Shown here piece by piece: positions 1-4,336 of a stretch of 14,015 nt of DNA. The stretch lies in contig CAKTXO010000033.1 in the NCBI GenBank assembly GCA_934630985.1, forward strand, positions 1-14,015. The letters are read 5' to 3'. Position numbers and translations under genes: made by a program. Under the pieces are notes generated by a model. The model made no database searches, was not told the origin of the DNA, and worked only from the letters and a program-made list of their open reading frames with translations. Origin of the DNA: an uncultured Oscillospiraceae bacterium (GTDB lineage Bacteria; Bacillota; Clostridia; Oscillospirales; Oscillospiraceae). Positions within the stretch are counted from its first letter, which is position 1, and each line of letters opens with the position of its first letter.

Positions 1-168
1 ACGGTGCTGTTCGTGAGCCTTATCGCCCTGGTGCTGCTTCCTGGGATGCCCGGCACCGCCGTGAACTGCATTGCGGTGATCGACAGCGTATTTTTGGCAA
101 TTTCCTTTATCAGCTATCTCCATGCCTACTTCGGCAAGGAGGTCAAGGTGCAAGATATCGAACGCTGA
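1..168 (+). CDS. C-terminal fragment of an integral membrane protein (5' end outside window)
   Basis: Frame 1 is open from the first base to a TGA at 166-168 and encodes the last 55 residues of a protein. The fragment is strongly hydrophobic: residues about 1-14 (TVLFVSLIALVLLP) and about 23-42 (IAVIDSVFLAISFISYLHAY) look like two membrane segments, and the end is a short charged tail (GKEVKVQDIER) that would lie in the cytoplasm if the usual positive-inside tendency applies. This is compatible with the end of a multi-pass transporter or permease, but the fragment is too short to name a family. An intrinsic-terminator-like hairpin begins 12 bp after the stop, which supports this as a real gene end. 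The start is beyond the window edge. Confidence 0.6.
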   Translation, partial: TVLFVSLIALVLLPGMPGTAVNCIAVIDSVFLAISFISYLHAYFGKEVKVQDIER

Positions 169-179
169 AAATGAATTTA

Positions 180-210
180 GCGGGTGCCCACTGGACACCC
201 GCTTTAGTTG
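180..210 (+). terminator. Hairpin terminator after the upstream membrane protein gene
   Basis: A 7-bp stem (GCGGGTG at 180-186, CACCCGC at 196-202) with a 9-nt loop is followed by TTTAGTTGT. It lies 11 bp after the stop at 168, the usual place for an intrinsic terminator. Its sequence is almost the same as the stronger hairpin at 388-416, which suggests a duplication. Confidence 0.6.
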
Positions 211-233
211 TCAAAAAAGCCCCCAATATACGT

Positions 234-367
234 TGTCATTCCGAACCAGTCCGCTTAAGTGGTGTGGGAATCCCCCGGTTGAACGTAAAAGCTACTGGTT
301 TAGGATTGAAAATATTTGAATATCAGGGGGATTGCCACGCCAGTGTGAGCACTGGCTCGCAATGACA
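234..367. repeat. Degenerate copy of the palindromic repeat seen at 8752 and 13621 (core only)
   Basis: The segment begins with TGTCATTCCGAACCAGT and ends with GCACTGGCTCGCAATGACA, with GAATCCCCC and GGGGGATTGCCAC nearer the centre, so the two ends are inverted repeats. The right arm is the exact reverse complement of the left arm of the core in the copies at 8752 and 13621. The left arm and centre have diverged, and the outer TGTCTCA ends of those copies are absent. It is best read as an older, decayed or shorter member of the same non-coding palindromic family. No protein is encoded. Confidence 0.75.
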
Positions 368-387
368 TGGTTTTTCGACAGTCTGTA

Positions 388-417
388 GCGGGTGCCCACC
401 GGGCACCCGCTTTTTTG
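388..417 (+). terminator. Strong intrinsic terminator
   Basis: A perfect 10-bp stem (GCGGGTGCCC at 388-397, GGGCACCCGC at 401-410) has a 3-nt loop ACC and is followed by TTTTTTGTT. This is a textbook rho-independent terminator on the plus strand. It repeats the hairpin at 180-202 in a better-paired form; together they flank the decayed palindromic repeat, so it may be a backup terminator for the gene ending at 168. Confidence 0.8.
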
Positions 418-439
418 TTCAGAGTTTCCTCAGAAAACC

Positions 440-584
440 GAAAATATACGGCGGCTCAGAATCGAGCCGCCGTGTTTCATTTTCCTATCTCTATCCGGGA
501 CGCCATGTGTCACAGGTACGCCGTCGGGTTATCCGCGAATATTTCCGCGGCATCGGTTTCCCTCATCGCCTCCCGCTGTGTACC
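440..584 (-). ncRNA. Candidate small transcript of about 140 nt (structured RNA or tiny peptide mRNA)
   Basis: On the minus strand an extended -10 (TGG followed by TATACT, 588-596) precedes a stretch that ends in a perfect 10-bp hairpin (arms at 448-457 and 464-473) and an AT-rich tail. The predicted RNA would start GGTACACAG near 584. GGTAC near its 5' end can pair with GTACC at 516-520, and CCGCG can pair with CGCGG around 535-550, so folding is plausible. Two tiny frames exist: 491-553 (20 codons, GAGGG six bases before ATG, a basic peptide) and 510-566 (18 codons, GGAGG too close to its ATG). No known RNA class was recognised. Neither a -35 box nor conservation can be judged here, so this is a tentative call. 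Confidence 0.3.
448..473. terminator. Perfect GC-rich hairpin, probable terminator
   Basis: ACGGCGGCTC (448-457) pairs without mismatch with GAGCCGCCGT (464-473) around a 6-nt loop. Read on the minus strand it is followed by ATATTTTCGG; on the plus strand by GTTTCATTTTCC. Either direction is possible. On the minus strand it could end the candidate small RNA or readthrough from the gene at 670-1068. Confidence 0.5.
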
Positions 585-587
585 TTT

Positions 588-596
588 AGTATACCA
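588..596 (-). promoter_or_regulatory. Extended -10 promoter, minus strand
   Basis: The minus strand reads TGG then TATACT, matching an extended -10 (TGn-TATAAT with one change). No convincing -35 hexamer lies 16-18 bp upstream. It would start a transcript near 581-584 heading into the gene-free stretch 440-584. Confidence 0.35.
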
Positions 597-669
597 GAAG
601 GATTTGGTAATTGGTGAAGAAACCTTGAACAATTTGACAATAATTTTTCGACAGAATTCACAAATTCTC

Positions 670-1068
670 TCAGGTGGGATAGGCATTGCTCAGCAGAAGC
701 AGCAATGGCAGTGCCAGGGTAAAAATGCTGATGGCCCAGGAATACATGGCCTTCCGGGAGCAGAACATCAGAATCAGGCAGCCGCCCGTCAGCGCAAGCG
801 GCCCCATTACCGCCAGATCCCGGCTGATATACTGGGCAAACTCTCCGGTGGATTGCAGATTCACACCTACCTGCTCCGGCAGATGGATCCGGTTATACTG
901 AGCCAGCTTCACGGCATAGTACACCACAGGAGCCGCCATTACCGGCTTTCTCAGTCGGAACAGCCAGGTGCCGATCGTGCTGATCACATGATTGATCTTT
1001 CCAACTGTCTGCTTGGCCTTGTCCATACCGGACAGACCGGTTCCGGTAGAAGTTCCGGGATTTTCCAT
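670..1068 (-). CDS. Small uncharacterised membrane protein, 132 aa
   Basis: The ATG at 1068 is preceded on the minus strand by GGAGG seven bases upstream, and a good promoter lies behind it (1093-1121), so the start is firm. Residues 1-40 are polar and basic (a Gly/Thr/Ser-rich start, then KINHVISTIGTWLFRLRK). A weak hydrophobic patch follows at about 42-56, then two clear membrane segments at about 84-103 (DLAVMGPLALTGGCLILMFC) and about 109-128. The overall form is a soluble basic N-terminus with a C-terminal two-helix hairpin. I do not recognise a family. It stands alone, divergent from the small gene at 1223. Function unknown; it could be a membrane-anchoring or envelope accessory protein, but nothing in the sequence proves that. 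Confidence 0.75.
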   Translation of the reverse strand: MENPGTSTGTGLSGMDKAKQTVGKINHVISTIGTWLFRLRKPVMAAPVVYYAVKLAQYNRIHLPEQVGVNLQSTGEFAQYISRDLAVMGPLALTGGCLILMFCSRKAMYSWAISIFTLALPLLLLLSNAYPT

Positions 1069-1092
1069 AATCCACCTCCAAAGTTTTTGTTA

Positions 1093-1121
1093 ATTATAGC
1101 ATATCCGGCCAATTCCCGCAA
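1093..1121 (-). promoter_or_regulatory. Sigma-A-type promoter for the 132-aa membrane protein
   Basis: The minus strand has TTGCGG (1116-1121), a 17-bp spacer and TATAAT (1093-1098), with a TG two bases upstream of the -10 making it an extended -10. Transcription would begin near 1086, giving a leader of about 18 nt with the GGAGG site just inside it. Confidence 0.75.
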
Positions 1122-1222
1122 GGGAAGACCGGAAATTCAGAAAAATTTAAGAAAGGGCAATTCGTCCGTTTTATTGTACCTGAACCATCTTATACTGTAG
1201 AAAAAACATGGAGGTACATTTT

Positions 1223-1393
1223 ATGAAGCACACAGTCAGAAAAAACCGCCCGGAGCTCTATGTCTATCACCCCAAGTATCCCAATGGCGCCAGCCGGGAA
1301 TACTACCGGCAGAAGGTGCTGGATGCCGTGACGGCGGTAGTATCCGTCATCGGCTTCCTCAGTGCCATGATTTTCCTGTTCACCATGTGTTAA
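1223..1393 (+). CDS. Single-pass membrane peptide, 56 aa
   Basis: An in-frame ATG at 1208 exists, but it is part of the Shine-Dalgarno sequence (ATGGAGGT, 1208-1215) of the ATG at 1223, so 1223 is chosen. The product has a basic, aromatic N-terminal half (residues about 1-34, with KNRPELYVYHPKYPNGASREY) and one membrane segment at about 36-54 (LDAVTAVVSVIGFLSAMIFLF). A TATACT at 1191-1196 could be its -10, though no good -35 is present at the right distance. Its stop codon overlaps the stop of the convergent phosphodiesterase gene by four bases (TTAA, 1390-1393), so the two genes share their ends. No family recognised; function unknown. Confidence 0.65.
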   Translation: MKHTVRKNRPELYVYHPKYPNGASREYYRQKVLDAVTAVVSVIGFLSAMIFLFTMC

Positions 1394-1872
1394 AGATCAG
1401 AATCCATGATCAGGCGGCAGTCCGTGATAACACCGTTTCGGATTTCAACGATACCGGCACTGCCGCCATAGCCGCAGCTGCCGGGATTGAGCACCCACAG
1501 GCCGTCCTCCTCTTTGTGGCAATCGGCTATGTGGGTATGGCCGTAAAGCACCGCCTGGACTTTCGCCGTCCGGGCGCTTTGCAGCAGTGCCCCGATGCCC
1601 AGCTTCACATGATGCCTGTGCCCGTGGGTCAGGTAGAAATCCACCCCGAAGATCCGATCGATGAGAATTTCCGGCTGATCCGGCGGGCAGCGGTACCGAT
1701 CACAGTTTCCCGGCACCTGATAAAAGGGAATGCCGGGATTTTCCTCCCGGATCACTTCCCCGTCGTCAAAATAGTCCCCCAGATGGATTACCCCGTCCGG
1801 GCGGGCGAATTCCATGCACCGGCGCATAAAGCCCAGGCTGGAATGAGAATCGGAAAAGACAAGAATCGTCAT
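1390..1872 (-). CDS. YfcE/MJ0936-family metallophosphoesterase, 160 aa
   Basis: This is a small calcineurin-like phosphoesterase of the kind that hydrolyses phosphodiester bonds with two bound metal ions. The metal-ligand motifs appear in the family order: D8-x-H10 (FSDSH), G32-D33 (LGDYFDD), G56-N57-C58-D59, H83 in LTHGH, and G111-H112-T113-H114. The length matches the family's usual 155-185 residues and no signal or membrane segment is present, so it acts in the cytoplasm. The frame stays open seven codons further upstream, but ATG 1872 is preferred because GAGGAAG lies six bases before it and the protein then begins directly with the conserved first strand (MTILVFSDSH). The natural substrate of this family is generally unknown. 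It ends tail to tail with the peptide gene at 1223-1393. Confidence 0.9.
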   Translation of the reverse strand: MTILVFSDSHSSLGFMRRCMEFARPDGVIHLGDYFDDGEVIREENPGIPFYQVPGNCDRYRCPPDQPEILIDRIFGVDFYLTHGHRHHVKLGIGALLQSARTAKVQAVLYGHTHIADCHKEEDGLWVLNPGSCGYGGSAGIVEIRNGVITDCRLIMDSDL

Positions 1873-1958
1873 AAAACGCTTCCTCACGCTCATTTTATGT
1901 GAAAGCCGTCCCCTTGATACCCGGCAAATCCCGCCAGCGGGAAACTGACTTTTTCCGT

Positions 1959-1967
1959 ATTATATCA
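1959..1967 (-). promoter_or_regulatory. Extended -10 promoter for the phosphodiesterase gene
   Basis: The minus strand reads TGA followed by a perfect TATAAT (1959-1964), an extended -10. The place where a -35 would sit (about 1982-1987) falls in the middle of the perfect palindrome at 1977-1997. The leader to ATG 1872 would be about 80 nt and contains a short CCCGC/GCGGG hairpin (1930-1941). Confidence 0.5.
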
Positions 1968-1976
1968 TGGCTGTCA

Positions 1977-1997
1977 AGAAATCTGGTACAGATTTCT
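1977..1997. promoter_or_regulatory. Perfect 21-bp inverted repeat, candidate operator
   Basis: AGAAATCTG (1977-1985) and CAGATTTCT (1989-1997) are exact reverse complements around GTA. The site lies between divergent genes, covers the -35 region of the promoter at 1959, and is about 48 bp upstream of the ATG at 2045. This placement suits a repressor or dual regulator, but no matching transcription factor is encoded in the window. Confidence 0.45.
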
Positions 1998-2044
1998 CCC
2001 CCAGCGCATATGATGTGGTATAGGCTTTAAGGAGGGATACCGCC

Positions 2045-2266
2045 ATGGATTCGTTTTCCGATATGAAGGAGCTTCTGCGTCTGGCTCAGTCCCCTGCCGG
2101 TCAGCAGCTCATCGCTCTGCTCCGGCAGCGGGGCGGCGACCGACTGTCTGCCGCCCTTGCTCAGGCCTCCGCCGGGGATTACCGTCAGGCTCAGGCTTTG
2201 CTTTCTGACCTTCTGTCTCAGGAGGATGCCCAGGCACTTGTCAAAGCACTGGAGGACAGCCAATGA
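2045..2266 (+). CDS. Small helical protein, first gene of a three-gene operon, 73 aa
   Basis: GGAGGG (2031-2036) lies eight bases before the ATG. The product is alanine-, leucine- and glutamine-rich with no membrane segment and is predicted to be almost entirely helical (MKELLRLAQSPAGQQLIALL, then LLSQEDAQALVKALEDSQ). Its stop overlaps the next start in ATGA, so the two are translationally coupled. The repeated 'pick a few residues, then helix' pattern resembles small uncharacterised Clostridia proteins that travel in such clusters, but I cannot name a family. A CATATGAT at 2007-2014 could be the -10 of a sporulation-type promoter; no good sigma-A promoter was found. Function unknown. Confidence 0.65.
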   Translation: MDSFSDMKELLRLAQSPAGQQLIALLRQRGGDRLSAALAQASAGDYRQAQALLSDLLSQEDAQALVKALEDSQ

Positions 2267-2613
2267 GCGAACTAGAAGAAAAGCTGGGGGCCATGCTGTC
2301 AAACCCCCAGCTGATGCAGCAGATTTCGTCTTTGGTTCAGGCCATGGGACAACCGTCCCAGCCCGCGCCCTCTCCCCCGCCCATGCCGGAACCGTCTCCC
2401 CCGGAGCCGGATTTTTCCCAGCTTCAGGGATTGGCCAGCCTCCTGCAAAGCAACCGGACAGACGCGAACCAGCAGGCCTTGCTCACTGCGCTGTCTCCCT
2501 ATCTCAGCCCCTGGCGGGTCGGAAAGCTGGAGCGGGCTATGCGGGCATCCAAAATGGCGGGGCTGGCCTCGGTGCTTCTCCGTGGCGACGGACAGAGTCC
2601 CGGCGGGAGGTGA
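2263..2613 (+). CDS. Proline-rich linker protein, second gene of the operon, 116 aa
   Basis: The ATG overlaps the previous stop (ATGA, 2263-2266), showing translational coupling. Three parts are visible: a helical N-terminus (residues about 1-29, LEEKLGAMLSNPQLMQQISS), a proline/serine/glutamate linker (about 30-50, with SPPPMPEPSPPEPD), and a second helical part (about 52-116) ending SPWRVGKLERAMRASKMAGL and a basic tail. The first helix 'LSNPQLMQQI' echoes the 'LAQSPAGQQLI' of the upstream gene, so the two may share an ancestor or a binding partner. No membrane segment. Family not recognised. Confidence 0.65.
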   Translation: MSELEEKLGAMLSNPQLMQQISSLVQAMGQPSQPAPSPPPMPEPSPPEPDFSQLQGLASLLQSNRTDANQQALLTALSPYLSPWRVGKLERAMRASKMAGLASVLLRGDGQSPGGR

Positions 2614-2617
2614 ACGG

Positions 2618-2935
2618 ATGTACAATCGCTATATTCCCCAGCCGGACGGTACTTACCGCAGAAACCGGATGCAGGATCCCGGACGACGCCCCGGGAATGC
2701 TCCCTGCCAGAGTCCGCCGCCTCCACCGCCGCCCCGACCCCCGGCTGCCCCGTCCATGCCGCCTTGCCGGGATCGTCCGCCAATTGCCCTCCGACCGGAA
2801 GGGTTTCTTCGTCAGCTGCTTCCAAAGGATTTTGACATTGAGGATCTGCTGGTGGTGCTCCTTCTGCTCCTGATGGCAGGCGAGGAAGACTCCGGGAACG
2901 CACTGCTGACCCTGGCACTATATCTGTTTTTGTAG
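2618..2935 (+). CDS. Proline-rich protein with acidic/hydrophobic C-terminus, third gene of the operon, 105 aa
   Basis: The frame is open upstream, but the ATG at 2618 has GGGAGG seven bases before it and starts four bases after the previous stop, so it is chosen. The N-terminus is tyrosine- and arginine-rich (MYNRYIPQPDGTYRRNR), followed by a poly-proline run (about residues 34-43) and more proline to about residue 60. The C-terminal third is FDIEDLLVVLLLLLMAGEED then a second leucine-rich stretch ending in LYLFL at the very C-terminus. The two hydrophobic stretches are split by an acidic patch, so they may form a membrane-associated or self-assembling hairpin. Many spore-formers have small proteins with this acidic-then-poly-Leu ending; a sporulation role is only a guess. 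Confidence 0.6.
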   Translation: MYNRYIPQPDGTYRRNRMQDPGRRPGNAPCQSPPPPPPPRPPAAPSMPPCRDRPPIALRPEGFLRQLLPKDFDIEDLLVVLLLLLMAGEEDSGNALLTLALYLFL

Positions 2936-3004
2936 CACAGTCTTTGCCTTCCCCCAGAACGGAAGTCAAGAAACGTAGGTGGAACGATGGTTCCGGAATA
3001 AAAA

Positions 3005-3040
3005 ATAAGACCGAAAGAGCCTTCACTCTTTCGGTCTTAT
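3005..3040 (-). terminator. Terminator belonging to the duplicated tRNA-Pro 3' end
   Basis: A perfect 15-bp stem (arms 3005-3019 and 3026-3040, core GACCGAAAGAG/CTCTTTCGGTC) with a 6-nt loop is followed on the minus strand by TTTTTTATT. It sits directly after the tRNA-Pro 3'-end remnant at 3040-3060, as the functional terminator does after the real tRNA. On the plus strand there is no T-run, so it is at best a weak end for the operon 2045-2935. Confidence 0.7.
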
Positions 3041-3060
3041 GGTCCGAGTGTCGAGATTCG
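3040..3060 (-). repeat. Exact duplicate of the tRNA-Pro 3' end
   Basis: These 21 bases are identical to 3214-3234, the CCA end, 3' acceptor strand and the 3' part of the T arm of tRNA-Pro, in the same orientation and 174 bp further downstream. The rest of the tRNA is missing, so it is a remnant or a recreated attachment-like end and not a gene. Confidence 0.85.
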
Positions 3061-3088
3061 CCGCATTTTGATTCTTTAGAGAATCAAA

Positions 3089-3163
3089 ATTAAGGTGTTG
3101 CCGCCGTCCAGCCGTCGGCAAGCAACTGTCCACCGGACAGTTGCATTGGATTGTTCGAATCTC
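3089..3163. repeat. 75-bp two-hairpin element, tRNA-Pro copy
   Basis: It starts ATTAAGGTGT and ends TTCGAATCTC. Hairpin 1 has 8-position arms at 3099-3106 and 3113-3120 with loop TCCAGC and one C/T mismatch. Hairpin 2 has a perfect 10-bp stem (GCAACTGTCC 3122-3131, GGACAGTTGC 3135-3144). The copy at 9068-9142 has exactly the same length, hairpin positions and loop sizes but different stem bases. An extra 11-bp hairpin (arms 3065-3075 and 3080-3090) adjoins the left side of this copy. Confidence 0.75.
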
Positions 3164-3171
3164 TTATATAG

Positions 3172-3213
3172 AAAAAATGAAATCCGAAAGAACGCATGTT
3201 CTTTCGGATTTCA
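3172..3213 (-). terminator. Intrinsic terminator of tRNA-Pro
   Basis: Directly after the encoded CCA, the minus strand has a perfect 16-bp stem (arms 3198-3213 and 3178-3193, loop 4 nt) followed by TTTTTTC (3171-3177). Confidence 0.85.
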
Positions 3214-3290
3214 TGGTCCGAGTGTCGAGATTCGAACTCGAGGCCTCTTGAACCCCATTCAAGCGCGATACCAAACTTCGCCACACCCGG
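3214..3290 (-). tRNA. tRNA-Pro (anticodon GGG)
   Basis: A full cloverleaf of 77 nt can be drawn on the minus strand. The acceptor stem CCGGGTG pairs with CACTCGG (one G-T); the D stem is GCGA/TCGC with loop AGTTTGGTA; the anticodon stem CTTGA/TCAAG holds the loop ATGGGGT with anticodon GGG; the variable loop is AGGCC; the T stem TCGAG/CTCGA holds TTCGAAT; then A and an encoded CCA. The anticodon reads CCC codons for proline. It has its own promoter (3325-3353) and terminator, so it is a single-gene unit. Its 3' end is duplicated at 3040-3060. Confidence 0.95.
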
Positions 3291-3324
3291 ATATTCTGTT
3301 TGCCGTTCTCTCGGCGACTTCGAT

Positions 3325-3353
3325 ATAATACCACAAGCACGAGCAAAATGCAA
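3325..3353 (-). promoter_or_regulatory. Promoter of tRNA-Pro
   Basis: Minus strand TTGCAT (3348-3353), 17-bp spacer, TATTAT (3325-3330). The start would fall near 3318, about 28 nt before the mature tRNA 5' end. Confidence 0.75.
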
Positions 3354-3385
3354 GCATTATTTTCGGTTTTTCCAAAAAATTTTTT

Positions 3386-3430
3386 CTTTCTCCGAAATGA
3401 GGCGAAAATCCCGCCCTATTTCGGAGAAAG
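3386..3430 (-). terminator. Hairpin ending the minus-strand gene cluster
   Basis: A perfect 13-bp stem (CTTTCTCCGAAAT at 3386-3398, ATTTCGGAGAAAG at 3418-3430) encloses a smaller GGCG/CGCC pairing. On the minus strand it is followed by six A then six T. It lies 20 bp beyond the stop of the Lar-like gene, so it probably ends the cluster. Confidence 0.6.
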
Positions 3431-3449
3431 GCAAAATTTTCCGAACTTT

Positions 3450-3668
3450 TTACTCGCCCCGTTCGCTGCTGACCACCTTGCCGATGTTCCACAGGTGGGC
3501 GACGGTCTTCTCGGCTTCCTTCTTCTGCTCCTCGTTGTCGTACTCCAGATAGATGGTGTGGGCACTGCAATCGCAGCATTCCACCTGTACGCTCCAGCCG
3601 CCCTCGTGCAGGATCATGCCCGCGCCCCGGCAGATGGGGCAGTCTTCCAAAAGAATTTTCTCGTCCAT
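3450..3668 (-). CDS. Lar-like zinc-ribbon protein, 72 aa
   Basis: The ATG at 3668 has AAGGAGA about eight bases upstream and starts 11 bp after the stop of the DUF2344 gene, so it belongs to that operon. Two cysteine pairs, C10-P-I-C13 and C31-x-x-C34, frame a single zinc-ribbon. The layout CPxC, then VxCxxCSA, then an acidic helix ending in AHLWN, is that of the Lar (restriction alleviation) family domain, usually 55-75 residues. Phage and plasmid Lar proteins moderate type I restriction, but many chromosomal Lar-like ribbons have no known role. Its place at the end of a radical SAM/DUF2344 operon argues for a housekeeping nucleic-acid or metal-binding task over an anti-restriction one. The family link rests on motif spacing only. 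Confidence 0.75.
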   Translation of the reverse strand: MDEKILLEDCPICRGAGMILHEGGWSVQVECCDCSAHTIYLEYDNEEQKKEAEKTVAHLWNIGKVVSSERGE

Positions 3669-3679
3669 GTTCGTTCTCC

Positions 3680-4336
3680 TTATCTAAAAACGTTTTCTTC
3701 TTCGGTATAGATTTCCTCCCGGCAGACCCGGATATAATCCGGCGTCAATTCCGGAAGGTATTTTTCGATGGCAGCTCCCAGCTGCATAGGATTGAGCGAC
3801 GGATTCTGGCAGCAATGGAGCAGGGAGAGCACCAGCTCTCCATCCGATTGCCGGGTGATTTCCAGTCGGCGAATCATAGGGATGATGTCCTGCTGGGTTA
3901 CGCCGTTCCTGTTTTTCTTTTCCAGAACCAGCTTTTCCCGGGCAAACAGCTGTCCGATAGCCGCCTCGGCCCCCGCCGGAATGCCCCCGTCGTATTCCAG
4001 GGTCAGGCGGCTTTGCAGCAGGGCAAGATACTTGATCTTCGCGCCGTTGTCGTAGACCTCCCGCACCCGGATGCCGTCGATGAGAGCGGCATTCAGCCGG
4101 TCACGGATGTCCTCCGGAGGAACGGGGCTTTCCAGGTCGAAGTCCAGCAGTTCACAGTGGCTTTCCGCCCCCAGACTCAGGGGCAGAGCAATTGAAACCG
4201 ATGGTCTTGGGTTGAAGCCCTGGGTGTGGGTCAGGGGCAGCCCCGCCCGCTTAAAAGCCCGCTGAAATAATCGCATCAAGTCCAGGTGGGAAATAAATCG
4301 GGCAGAGCCCACCTTTTCAAACAGCGCTCTAGGCAT
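3680..4336 (-). CDS. Radical SAM-linked protein, DUF2344 (TIGR03936) family, 218 aa
   Basis: The product matches the DUF2344 proteins found next to, or fused to, TIGR03960-type radical SAM proteins in Firmicutes. The hallmark N-terminus is intact: a basic-aromatic start (LFEKVGSARFISHLDLMR, residues 5-22), a basic helix RAFKRAGLPL, and the GFNPRP motif (40-45) followed by the conserved IALPLSLG. Length is about normal for the family. The ATG at 4336 lies inside the end of the radical SAM gene (8-bp overlap), with AAGGAGGTGG upstream, so the two are translationally coupled and probably work as partners. No reaction is established for this family; a role in tRNA or rRNA modification has been proposed from context with RNase G and ribosomal genes. 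No membrane segment, so cytoplasmic. Confidence 0.92.
   Translation of the reverse strand: MPRALFEKVGSARFISHLDLMRLFQRAFKRAGLPLTHTQGFNPRPSVSIALPLSLGAESHCELLDFDLESPVPPEDIRDRLNAALIDGIRVREVYDNGAKIKYLALLQSRLTLEYDGGIPAGAEAAIGQLFAREKLVLEKKNRNGVTQQDIIPMIRRLEITRQSDGELVLSLLHCCQNPSLNPMQLGAAIEKYLPELTPDYIRVCREEIYTEEENVFR

Noticed and set aside
481..584. Cobalamin or cyclic-dinucleotide riboswitch (AGGGAAACCGATGCC looked suggestive)
   Set aside because: The other conserved boxes of those classes are absent and no regulated gene follows on the same strand.
367..1200. 277-codon plus-strand frame running through a terminator and opposite the 132-aa gene
   Set aside because: Starts at the edge of a repeat, crosses the terminators at 388 and 448, and has no ribosome site; the minus strand has promoter, GGAGG and membrane helices.
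1968..1976. TTGACA near the extended -10 of the phosphodiesterase gene as a -35 box
   Set aside because: On the minus strand it lies only about 7 bp from TATAAT, far too close for a -35/-10 pair.
3090..3579. Several open frames across the tRNA-Pro region (both strands)
   Set aside because: They read through the tRNA, its terminators and the two-hairpin element; no ribosome sites.
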